DNA from: Sphagnum magellanicum
Lineage: Eukaryota; Streptophyta; Sphagnopsida; Sphagnales; Sphagnaceae
Direction of reading: 5' to 3'
DNA length: 64,000 nucleotides
Assembly: GCA_021904315.1 (NCBI GenBank)
Contig: CM038918.1
Span: 5,843,349-5,907,348 of the forward strand
The notes beneath the pieces were generated by a model. That model was given only the letters and a program-made list of their open reading frames with translations. It had not been told where the DNA came from and searched no databases. Numbering within the stretch: position 1 is the first letter of the stretch; every line of letters starts with the position of its first letter. Shown in pieces: positions 13,501 through 22,600 of the stretch. Made by a program: the position numbers and the translations under genes.

Positions 13501-14374
13501 CTTCATCTCCAGCGACTAGAAGAAGCTCCCTGAAAGCTCCTGTACCTCTATTGGCCGCATACCCGTCTCCACTGCAAGCCCACGCGAAGCAGTCGACGCC
13601 CGAAAGATGAGAAAAAACCAAAGAAGGGCTCTCAAGTCTTCCTCCTCCCGGATCAGGGGACACTGAAGATTGCCCTCTTCTAGGGCTGGAAGAGAACGAA
13701 CTCCTCGAATTTTCCCAAGGAGTGTAAGAGGGAGTAAAGTAGGGCGTAGCACTGGCGGGCTCCGCCGCAACAACAGGATTGCCATGGATCTGAGAAGATG
13801 AAACTCTCGAGACAAATGACGGCGTAAGGTAGGGAGTGGATTGAGAAGCGGGGGAGGGGGACGAGTAGTACTTGGGCAAAACAGATCCCGATCCCGCAGC
13901 AGGGGTGGTACCAACGAATTCCTGACCCTGATTGAAAGAAAACCCAAAATTCGCAAACTGCGAAGGAGTAGCTGGAGCAAGAGGAGAGTTAAGAGCACGT
14001 CGCTGATTACTACTACTAGTTGCGCCAACACCTGCAGTTGAAAAAGACGAGGGAGAAATGGAACAAGGAGAAGAAACCTGAGGAGGAGGAGGAGGAGGAG
14101 GAGGAGGAGTAGGAGCGGAAGGCAGTGAACCTCCACCGTTGTTGCTACTGTTGCTGTGCAGAGCGTGTAGAGGAACAAGAAGCGCATGATTGGTACGCGA
14201 CAAGAGCATCAAGCGAGAACGCGAAGGCGAGAGAGAAGCCGAGCGGAAAAGCGAGATGGATATGGGAGAATTCGCCCAATCGTGCAGCTTCAACAGCGCC
14301 AAGCCTCCGTCCGGCGGCGCCATGTCCTGGCGTTCTTCCGCCATGGCAGAAAGAGAAGAGCCGTGAAGCTCCAT
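1..14374 (-). CDS. SPG11: Spatacsin (SPG11) orthologue, 22 exons in window, 3' end beyond left edge
   Basis: Spliced on the minus strand, the exons read as the plant spatacsin protein (same family as Arabidopsis At4g39420, recognised from memory). Exons: 14374-11386, 11207-11132, 10892-10770, 10525-10267, 9927-9409, 9297-9109, 8755-8456, 7978-7340, 7133-6782, 6446-6307, 6133-6008, 5874-5686, 5548-5003, 4690-4631, 4017-3680, 3583-3133, 2993-2529, 2147-2031, 1887-1766, 1555-about 736, about 617-363, 33-1 (cut by edge). All introns are GT-AG and phases agree, giving 3,036 codons. Conserved blocks include DASFANARAIL, LRGRPLAAFN, LSTTYLAALARDNDW, SCLTAWLEITAAR and CPSVYERRCLLQLL. Animal spatacsin partners spastizin and AP-5 on late endosomes/lysosomes; a similar plant role is inferred. 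The C-terminal spatacsin domain is outside the window. The exon 20/21 junction is the least certain. Confidence 0.93.
1766..4690 (-). CDS. SPG11: Spatacsin exons 14-19
   Basis: Exons 4690-4631, 4017-3680, 3583-3133, 2993-2529, 2147-2031 and 1887-1766. The 20-codon exon 14 reads VGFLAEAQVECCPLDTLLKV and joins ASKEFTDVRLQSHILTVLK. Exon 15 ends SCLTAWLEITAAR and exon 16 begins ETSAIRVNDAAAHI, a junction preserved in Arabidopsis. Exon 16 includes a basic KRRR run and then MVAVLCEQQLFLPLLRAFE. Exon 17 has ADFGDGGQAAMRFRRFYWK and ALHHVTETQ. Exons 18 and 19, each only about 40 codons, read MVAEWKELLWDVPEER and GKFFLRHADAV with LLLALQWLSGS. These two small exons were found by family matching rather than by open-frame length. 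Confidence 0.88.
2160..2320. repeat. Dispersed intronic repeat, copy in spatacsin intron 17
   Basis: The stretch shares its order of motifs with copies in introns 14 and 9: a cagttgcag/cagttccag block with aaccaaaac, then gacaagaat, catgag, tatcagaccatcacctt, atgaatg, cagtgac, ctgccatta and a tca(g/a)ctc end. The three copies lie in the same orientation, antisense to the host gene. No coding potential or clear terminal repeats were seen; a SINE or MITE family is possible. Confidence 0.6.
4150..4440. repeat. Dispersed intronic repeat, longest copy, spatacsin intron 14
   Basis: The first part (about 4,150-4,310) matches the intron 17 and intron 9 copies. The second part (about 4,330-4,440; motifs gtaataatct, gggcaa, gcatcctgag, tctgtcac, agaagcaatgg-like, gactcagtcat-like) matches a stretch of intron 4. 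This copy therefore links the two halves and probably best represents the full element. Confidence 0.6.
5003..7978 (-). CDS. SPG11: Spatacsin exons 8-13
   Basis: Exons 7978-7340, 7133-6782, 6446-6307, 6133-6008, 5874-5686 and 5548-5003. Conserved blocks: QLEYHVVHHNW and DTVQAFHELVVQH in exon 8; SHWAECMVLSRLEDHEYDA and FPTLWLMLVTAV in exon 9; RDTSLLQMLPDWLPKDV in exon 10; QGPIGG across exons 10/11; LGIEHHLLRGRPLAAFN in exon 12; VVASCVCFLELCGLSAHLL, VDVAALRRI, SERWSLVTAFC and LSTTYLAALARDNDW in exon 13. This is the conserved helical core of the family. Exon 10 has two in-frame acceptors three bases apart (AAG then TAG, near 6,447-6,452), so one extra residue may be alternatively included. Confidence 0.9.
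6585..6712. repeat. Dispersed intronic repeat, copy in spatacsin intron 9
   Basis: This copy matches the first part of the intron 14 copy (ggtcataacc, atgagagtca, tcacaaagtgtcagac, cacctacatcac, gagctgccatgacta, tcatcagctcccaa). It is more diverged than the intron 17 and intron 14 pair. Confidence 0.55.
8456..11207 (-). CDS. SPG11: Spatacsin exons 2-7
   Basis: Exons 11207-11132, 10892-10770, 10525-10267, 9927-9409, 9297-9109 and 8755-8456. Key matches to plant spatacsin: ALDHVRVEEIEQALEALVHV across exons 2/3; LLFAAV-like VLFAAVKLIIS in exon 3; ASR joined to LLALAARFSTRLVRRHG across exons 3/4; DIGRAIVYEFLCK at the end of exon 5; RRLGEDIE and FGTVRRSLR in exon 6; EITKFFE joined to DLYPSSSFWSTYK across exons 6/7; and LHSWDQRTVDR at the end of exon 7. 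The section is predicted alpha-solenoid, with a disordered Ser/Thr-rich insert in the first half of exon 5. Donor and acceptor choices were set by these family matches, because in several places a simple open frame runs past the real splice site. Confidence 0.9.
10010..10140. repeat. Dispersed intronic repeat, partial copy in spatacsin intron 4
   Basis: It matches the second half of the intron 14 copy: atgtagtaat, then acttagggcaaacaatt, gcatcctgag, ctctgtcac, cagaagcattgg, and a gaagac...actca block. Same orientation as the other copies. Confidence 0.55.
11386..14374 (-). CDS. SPG11: Spatacsin exon 1 (N-terminal 996 codons)
   Basis: One long exon opens with MELHGSSLS and soon reads LALLKLHDW, matching the family's N-terminal LQLHKW-type block. 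The segment RLMLLSRTNHALLVPLHA follows, as in plant relatives. Residues of about 65-250 are a Ser/Pro-rich low-complexity stretch with a ten-proline run near residue 89 (encoded by GGA/CCT triplets near 14,080-14,106). From about residue 260 ordered sequence resumes (LLLVAGDEGIFIHSFC), consistent with the beta-propeller-like N-terminus of spatacsin. Two acidic, low-complexity stretches near residues 320-380 and 640-700 look like flexible loops. The donor at 11,385 (GTGAGC) leaves one base of a Gly codon; exon 2 completes NGWSLQLLRLRRLELALDH, the conserved plant junction. The start ATG has A at -3 and G at +4. Confidence 0.92.
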
Positions 14375-14381
14375 GGTTCAT
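14145..14381 (-). promoter_or_regulatory. Upstream overlapping out-of-frame ATG (uORF) at the spatacsin start
   Basis: An ATG at 14381 lies seven bases upstream of the main start and opens a 78-codon frame that overlaps the start of exon 1. Its context is weak (C at -3, A at +4) whereas the main ATG has A at -3 and G at +4. That arrangement would allow leaky scanning to the main start. Whether the transcript includes the upstream ATG depends on the transcription start, which is not visible here. Confidence 0.4.
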
Positions 14382-14502
14382 TGGGCGGGGCTGGCGACCT
14401 GGCCTGGCCTGGCGCGCAAAACGTAGCTCAACAGCCGAAACGCCTCCTGGTGCATCGAAACAAGGTAGCAGACGCAGGCCTGATTCCTTTCAAAGGACTA
14501 CA

Positions 14503-14895
14503 GCAAGTGGTAGGTAGGAGCATGAACTCAGTCTGCATGGATGGATGGATGGATGGATGTCACATTCATCCTTTTAGTTTTGGTAGGTTTCACATCCGAA
14601 TACTTGAAACGTCTTTTATTTTTCTGTTGAAAAGGCTCAATATTCAAGTTAAAGAGTAGGTATGAACAGAAGTGGTGGGTAGGAGCATGAATTGAGTCTG
14701 CATGAATGGATGGATGTAAAATTGGTCTTTCAGTTTTGGCAGGTTTTACATCTTGAATAGTCTTCTATTTTTCTAATTAAAAGGCCCAATAATCAGGTGG
14801 AAGGTAGGTAGGTAGGAACATTGAATTGAGACTGCACGGATGGATGTAAAATTGGTCTTTCAGTTTTCACAGGTTTTACATCCAAATACTTGATG
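14503..14895. repeat. Minisatellite of about 165 bp, three copies, upstream of spatacsin
   Basis: Three diverged copies begin with (g)taggagcatgaa, at about 14,515, 14,680 and 14,813. Each contains a short (GGAT)n run, a catcc...cttt(t/c)agtttt block, an aggtttcacatc-type block and a tctatttttct block. The last copy is shorter. The array ends about 130 bp upstream of the start codon and so covers the likely promoter or 5' UTR of the minus-strand gene. Confidence 0.75.
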
Positions 14896-14965
14896 GTGAA
14901 TAATCACAGAAACAACTATGTGATGATGTACATACATAGTTTGTGTTCAAAACCTATCAGCAATA

Positions 14966-15205
14966 ACCTACTAAAGATTGCATTCACACTTGGGGTTAGG
15001 GACTCTAGTGTTGAGTTCCCTAACACCATGCTAGTCATTTAGGACTTACACATACTTACAATGAACATTTTATTGTTAAGTTAACATTCATTTAACATTA
15101 AGCCTCTCGCTCATTTAACATTTGGGTGCCACCTAGGATGCCACTTAGATTTTTATTTAACACTGACTTAACAAACATCAAGTGTGAATGCACCATAATA
15201 GGATT
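14966..15205. mobile_element. Possible MITE with 13-bp terminal inverted repeats
   Basis: GCATTCACACTTG at about 14,980 and its reverse complement CAAGTGTGAATGC at about 15,179 enclose roughly 215 bp of non-coding sequence with internal ttaacatt repeats. The flanks (cctactaaag and cctattatgg in inverted sense) are similar beyond the perfect core, so the inverted repeat may be longer and imperfect. No clear target-site duplication was found. Confidence 0.4.
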
Positions 15206-15660
15206 ACACTCCTGTGGTTACGCTCCTCTTCATGCTAAAGCTTATGTGGCTTCTCAATGCAACCCAGCACAAAAAGGTTGTGACAAATGTCTTCTTCCTA
15301 CTAAAGCTTATGGAGCTACTGAATGAATGCAACATGCCAGGGAAAAGTGAGCAACATATTCAAGTTATCCTTAGGCCCACTTTACTTTACGATAGGAGTC
15401 AATGCCAAGGTTGAACTCAAAATCAAGCATTCCTATTGGCTCAATCACTGAAATCAGCTCCAAGGGCTTTACAATAGGAGTCAAGGTTGAAAATGAAAAC
15501 ATTTTTTTTTAATATACCACTTTATGGCCCTGACTTGTCCCCATGGCCGAAAAAGGATACCTATCAACTTGGAAGGCCAATTTGCAACCCTTGGGCCAAT
15601 TTTGTTGTAATAAAATATTACGAGTGGGTGCCCGTGACCTTCGACCACTGTGATCATCCA
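15206..15660. other. Intergenic, no feature recognised
   Basis: It holds two nearly identical short direct motifs (tactaaagcttatgg-type and catgctaaagcttatgtgg, about 15,231 and 15,298) and two ctttacgataggagtcaa / tttacaataggagtcaa copies (about 15,384 and 15,468). No coding potential was found. Confidence 0.5.
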
Positions 15661-16500
15661 GCCAGATGGACATTTCATCCATCCCCTTAATCGGGACGGA
15701 CAGTAGCTAAAAAAAAAAAAGCTTCCCCAAAATTCGTCCTGTCATCAAGTCGGACGGACATTTCATCCATCCCCTTAATTGAGACGGACAGTAGCTAAAA
15801 GTGAGAAAAGGTAGTCTTGGTCAATACAAAAAAGAAAAAAATTGATTCTGGGCTGTCGAAGGCCTAAATATTTTTTTTCTGGTCTTCCCCTAAATCCGTC
15901 CCATCATCAAGCCGGACGGACATTTCATCCATCCCCTTAATTGGGACGGACAGTAGCTAAAAGAAAAAAAAGGTAGTCTTGGTCAATACAAAAAAAATAA
16001 AAAAATGATTCTGGGCTGTCCAAGGCCTAAATATTTTTTTTCTGGTCTTCCCCTAAATCTGTCCCGTCATCAAGCCGGACGGACATTTCATCCATCCCCT
16101 TAATGGGGATGGACAGTAGTTAAAAGAAAAAAAAGGTAGTCTTGGTCAATACAAAAAAAATAAAAATTCATTCTGGGCTATCCAAGGCCTAAATATTTTT
16201 TTTCTGGTCTTCCCCTAAATCCGTCCCGTCATCAAGCCGGACGGACATTTCATCTGTCCCCTTAATCGGGACGGACAGTAGCTAAAAGAAAAAAAAGGTA
16301 GTCTTGGTCAATACAAAAAAAAAAAAATTGATTCTGGGCTATCGAAGGCCTAAATATTTTTTTTCTGGTCTTCCCCTAAATCCGTCCCGTCATAAAGCCG
16401 GACGGACATTTCATCCGTCCCCTTAATCGGGACGGACAGTAGCTAAAAGAAAAAAAAGGTAGTCTTGGTCAGTACAAAAACAAAACAAAAAAAAGATTCT
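15661..16500. repeat. Satellite of about 162 bp with GGACGGA hairpins, six copies
   Basis: The core ggacatttcatcc recurs at about 15,668, 15,756, 15,918, 16,081, 16,243 and 16,404, giving spacings of 88, 162, 163, 162 and 161 bp; the first unit is short. Each unit carries gggacggacagtagctaaaa, a poly-A run, ggtagtcttggtcaatac, attctgggct and a tttttttctggtcttcccc stretch. GGACGGA and TCCGTCC flank a 7-base loop in the best units. Copies are highly alike, which suggests recent amplification or gene conversion. Confidence 0.9.
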
Positions 16501-16680
16501 GGGCTGTCCTGCCCTGCCCTGCCCTGCCCCTGCCTTGCCGTGTTTGTCGTGACAGACAGACAGACACCTCGGTTCAGGTCCTCGAAGGTTTTGAGGACCT
16601 CGCTCGTTTCAGGACCTCGTGTTGTTTTTGTCGTGATAGACGGACGGACGGACGGACACACTGTTGCTTTTATATATAAG
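16501..16680. repeat. Cluster of short tandem repeats and a hairpin after the satellite
   Basis: A CCTGC run (about 16,508-16,530), a CAGA run (about 16,551-16,566) and a GACG run (about 16,638-16,656) lie within 180 bp. Two similar gtcgtga(c/t)aga starts precede the last two. AGGTCCTC at 16,576 and GAGGACCT at 16,593 form a perfect 8-bp stem. Confidence 0.75.
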
Positions 16681-16699
16681 ATTGTTTTGATGAAATCCA

Positions 16700-19600
16700 C
16701 ACTATATGATCAAAGTAAATTCAAACCCTATATTTTTTGTTTTTTTGTTTCATTTCATCTCTCTTCATTTTCCTCTCCTCTTGATCAGCTTATGTGCTTC
16801 TTTTGTTGAGCTTATGTGTTTGTTTGTGAATGACGGAAGGAATTTTTTATTTTTTTATTATAAAAAAAGTCATAAAAACACAAGAATTACAAAATAATTG
16901 TGTCTATGTTCATTCATGGCAATCTAACTTTTAGGTTTAGTTTGAAAAAAAAGCAAAGATGCAAAAAAAAATGATCCAAAAAAGAATGAATGAAAGCATA
17001 TGACTAGGGGTTGAAGCTTTAACCCTTTTTTGTTTTTGGCCCTTAATGGCTTTACACATGAACTCATTAATTCCCAAACAAATAATATTTTCTTAAAAAA
17101 TCAAGGCCATGCAACAAACCAAGAAGTGTTCAAATTCCCAATTATTGACCCTCGGGTTTTTTGGCTTCGATTCCTAATCTAAAATGGGCCTTGGAATCAT
17201 CCCTCAACCTTTCATTATTGTTTCATCTTCAATTTTCTATTATTTAAAAAGTAAACCACATTGGGGATAAAATCCCAAAACCAGATATTTTCATTTGCTT
17301 GAATTTTTCATTGTATCTTTTGAAATCCAGAAGGCCTAGCTAAGCTTGTTGGGCCTTACAACTTTCAAAAGTTATTATTTTAATTTTCATCTTTTCAAAA
17401 AAATTCATTTGATTTCATTTTCTTTTTAATTTATGTGCTACTCCCATTCTCATCCCTTTGCAATTGTAGATTAAGGCAACAACCAACTATCTTGGGCACC
17501 ATAATTGTTCTACCCCCAACTTAATCTTCTTTGCAACCTATCTAGCTATGTCTGTGCTCTCGAAATTTTTACAAACTCCCTTTAGAAGAACAATTTTTCT
17601 ATGTTGTGTTTCGTTGGAAGCCTCAAAAGCAAGTTTAACCAATGCAACATCCATTCCACACTTGGTTTGCAAATTTTTTTACCTTATTTTTTTGTTTTCA
17701 ATTATCCTCAAGGCTTGTTTAGAAAAACTTCCATGCTTTGAAATTGTCCTTCCAACTCACAAATTTAGCACAAGTTCCAATAGTCTTCACATAGTATAAT
17801 GAAATAACAACTCCAAATTCCACAACCACTCACAACAACCATAAGCCCCTTTGCTACTACAAGGAGGTTACAATATGATGATACCACTTCTAGTAGCACA
17901 TTAAACCTCCACATATTCACAAACACCATGTTTTCATCTTTTTTCATTTTTTTTCAACTTCTAGTTGATCCCCCACTTGACACCTTTTTTTTTGTTTTTT
18001 CTTCATTTCTTCTTGACTCCCAACTAATCTCCCACTCAATTTCTTCTTATGCAATGCATAGAAGTTCTTGTCATCATTTTTTAAAAGAGTAGCAATCTAA
18101 CATGTGATCAAACTTTTAATATTAAATCCTTTAATAACATCAAAATTTCAGTAAACAAAAAGTTCATTCCTTTAAGAAACAAAAGATAGCAAAAAAGTTC
18201 CAACTCCATCTAACCATACTATTATTTATGTTCATGCAAACGAAATATTCAACATTAAAACATAATGTGAGCTCACAAGTAAAGGACAAAAATCAATGAC
18301 ACAATAACAACAAAGGACCAAACTCCCTAAACCACCAATTTTGGTGGAAATTTTAGTTCAAGTCACCTTTATTTTCATTTGTAAAACAAGGATACCTAGT
18401 TTCATCACCACTGTTGATTAAACTAAGGTTTTGGTCCCCATTATGACCTACTTTATGAATAATTTTATTGTCAAAAACATTAACAATCCTTTTTAAACAA
18501 ATAGTTAGACTTCATCATTGTTATATAGTTATAAATGCACCTTTGTTGGCCCAAAAACTACCAACACACTAAATAAGGTTTTCTTGTTTTTCCTTTGTGG
18601 TATCAAAAATTTAGCAAACATTTCCAAAACTTTAGTAAAATTAGTAAAATTTTACAATATAAAAACAACATTTATGAGATTTTTCCCAACAAATTTTGTC
18701 ATTGTTGACAAAATTTGTCGGGAAAAATACATTAAACACAACACCTAGGAGTAAATTGAATGACTTTTTATTGACCAATAACACAAATAAAATAAAAGAT
18801 TTACATATATTCATTTAGTTGGCCAAACACTGAATATCCCCCCTCAAACTTTGTTTAGTGTGAAAAGTGGACAACAGTACAACATGTACATGATTATTCT
18901 ATGTGATTGACTATTACTTCATAAAACTGAAATTAAAAAAATAATTGTTGTATTAAATGCTCAAAAGTAAGCTAATGGTGGGTATTCCCAATAATTCCTT
19001 GGAGTCCTTGGCTTGAATTTTGGTGGGGGTGTTAACAAAGCATTTAAAACAACATTAAATGTTTTGTCAAAAATGTTTTACCTTTTGAGGGGGGAAAAAC
19101 TCCGTAGAACAAATGAAAAACCATCCTACTCCAAAACTAAGACTGTTCTTTGTTATGGACAAAGCTCAAGGGGGGGTGTTTAGTGTCTTGAATTAGTTGC
19201 ACCTTAAAAATATGTCATTTTTTTTTCTTCAATTTGGGATTTGTACACAAATTAAGAATTTCAATATGTTTTTGCAATTTAATTACTATGTAGAAAAGTT
19301 CAACATCATTGTAAAATATAAACCCACAAATGTCCAAAAACTTGGACCATAATAAAACAAAATGTCATACAATAATAAATTAACTTCATATGACAAAAAA
19401 ATTCACAATTTTAATCAAATAACAATGTGTCTACTAAAAAATACATACATTATCATGGATTACTTTTAAATGGAATCACAAATTGGACCTTATTACTATG
19501 CAACAACTAAAAATGAAAACAACTTAAATAGAAGGGTTTTCCATGACACATGCACCTTGCAAAGAAATGGGTTATGTTGCAAGATCATTGATCTTGTATT

Positions 19601-22600
19601 CTCATTAAAAGACTAAAGCCTTTAAGTCCATGTAACCAACCAAAGTTGTGGTGTGAGGTTTAATATATATAATATTCCACAAGAAAAAAAAAATCAAATC
19701 CTTTGGCAAACAAAACAAACAATGATAACATTAGACCAATGTACATTTTTAATGGAATCATGTAGTTTTTTCTTGAATGTTTCATTATTTGTTTTCTCAA
19801 CTAGTTCAAAGACAAATGAATCACCTTCATTGTTCAAACAACCTTGTCCTTTTGAAATTAATTGTTAGTCAACAATTAAATAATTAATGGCATGACATAA
19901 ACTTATGTACATAGATCACCAAATTTGACATGTTGAACTAAATATAAATGGATATTCCAAAACAAATATGCCAATTTCAAATAAAAAACCTAAGATATTA
20001 TACCAACATGTCAACCCATTAAAGATAAAAACCATGTCATTGTTTGGCAAATGTTTCCATGGCTTGTTTGATGTTGCCAAGTATTTGGTTCTTCTTATTA
20101 ACTATTCAATTCTAACCTTTATACAACTACTACCATATTACATATCTCCTTCCCAACAAACCCATGTGGGTTTTGTAAAGTCATAACATTGTATTTCTTG
20201 ATTTTTGTTCCACTAGATTCATTGATGAAATTGAAGTTTAAGAAAATCATATGTTTCAAATCTTCATTAATCTTTTATTATTAGTCAAAGCAAGATTTCA
20301 TATATTTATGAAATTGTCAAAAAATGCCTACAATAATGTTTTAACTAGTGTTGGATAGTTTTCACAAGGGGATTCAATTTTCATCTTGGTTTTCATTGTA
20401 CTTCTCAAATTGAGAATCGCCATGTATTACATTTGGTGAAAATTAGGTTAAAAATCAACCCCTAAGTTCTCCCAAGAATAAGAACCGGTCTCAATGATAT
20501 TTTTTTAAAACTTGAGACATGGGTTCCCATATGGGCTAAACTCAGGTCCAATTTTTAGTCCAATTGGAAATAAATTTTTCCATAAAGTAAAGAAAAAATA
20601 ATCATAAAATCATAAAGAAGATGAGATTTCTAAAACCTAACGAAAAAATACAATGGATTTAAATGGAGTTCAATGGGAACTCAAACTCTAAATTTCATCA
20701 TGTTTGTCTTTTTTTATCACCTTCAACTAATCAATATCATTCATTAGCATGTATGCTAGTTGTATTGCAATTATAAATGTTTTCAAACCATGTGCATTAA
20801 ATTTTTATTTTCAGCATTTTCTACCCATATTTAAGAAATTTTCATTATTTTACAACAAGGAGCTTAGAACGTGAAAGAGGGTTAAGGGATGAAAGAAGGG
20901 CCCTGAATAGGGTCAAAGCAAGGTCAATTTACAAAAACTCCAAAAGGTAGGATTTATTTTTTAATTCCTTATTTTTGATGATTTTTATAAAAATATTGAA
21001 AATCAAATTTGTGAAACTAGTTTTGAAAATTGACTATTCTCAATGAGTGAAAACCAAGTACCTTAAGAATCATATTATAATATATATTGAAAAATATTGA
21101 AAATCAAGTTGGTTCTCTTGAACATCAACTTTTTTTTTAAATCAAAAATCGACCCAGTTCTCACATAAAGGCATTAAAAAACCAAAACTTGTAGTTTTCA
21201 GAAAAAATGAGAATTGTTCAACACCGGTTTTAACTTTATCATGACAATGCAAGACTTTGGCATGAATAATAAATCTTGATGTCATTGTCTACAACATATT
21301 TTGACAAATACTAAAAATGGTTCCATAAAAATAACAATTCAAAAGGTACAACATATTTTAGGAATTCTATCTTTTTTGACATGGACAATTCCAACCATGA
21401 CTTGAGTGTAAAGCCATAGTTTACAATTTCAATGAATTTCTTCCTTAAAGTTTAAACTTTTCAACATCTGTAAACCTTGAGATCAATTGTTATGAACTTG
21501 AATTTCCCATCCATAAATAATGCCATGGGATATATGTTGGTGTAGAATCCTTAGGTCCATATAACCTAGTTCAAGCAATCAAATAGGGATGAAATCATGG
21601 AATAAAATATCCATACTTGGAATCTTCCCTTGTTACTTGAATCTTTGAATTTTCTTCGAATCTCACCATCTCTTAGACCAAAAATGGATTTCAAAAAGAA
21701 AATTAGTTCAAGCACATTTATGGTACTTCAAGGGCATCAAACTTTTTAATAGCTCTAAAGAAACATGAATTCTACTAGCAATTCTTATGTTTTCAAAACA
21801 AATTCCTTATAAAGGAATCAAACATTGCAATCTTTGTGTAAACATTTAATAAAATCTATTAGGTTGGGGAAAATAATCACATTATTGAATGAACAAACCA
21901 CATATGCCAATTATTATTTTTTAAATGGTTTAATCAAACTTGCACATTACCACAATTTGAATGAAAATACTAAGTTCCCTAATTTGAAAGGGATTTGAAC
22001 TTTGATCCTAAGAAGATCATGCATGTTCTAACTCGAGCCTTATTTACAACCCAAAAGCCTAATTAGATAGCAAGTAAAGCATAAGCAAAATTGAATCCAA
22101 GTTTCATTTGAAGCATGAAACAATGGCAACCCCATTAACGACCAATGGGACCTAAATTGGATGTCAAACAATTTTACAAAAATCACCATAGGAAGAACAC
22201 ACTTCAATTGGAAAATGTATGTTTTCTTTCATTATGACCATGTAAAATTCATGTGAAACTTGATACATTATTGATGGACATCTAACCAACAATGAACTTG
22301 CACTTTCAACATGTAATCTTTAATGCATTTAGTTACTAATAGCTCATTGGCAACCTGACATTAAAGCACAATGTCCCCCCATAGTGCACTTAATGTTCAT
22401 TTTAATTACAAATTATCATGCAAAAACCACACATAATGGAAAGTTTTTTGTTAGTATATTTTTGGAACATACATATGGACACCAAGGTCCAAATGAGTAG
22501 TTAAACAATTTTAAAGCTTTGTTTTGATGATGACTTTAAGTTTAAAAAGTGCATTCATCTTGGATATGCTACCCAACACCATAAACATGCACAACTAACC

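Noticed and set aside
13516-14187. 223-codon Leu-rich open frame on the minus strand
   Set aside because: It is an alternate frame inside spatacsin exon 1, caused by the GGA/CCT triplet run and biased composition.
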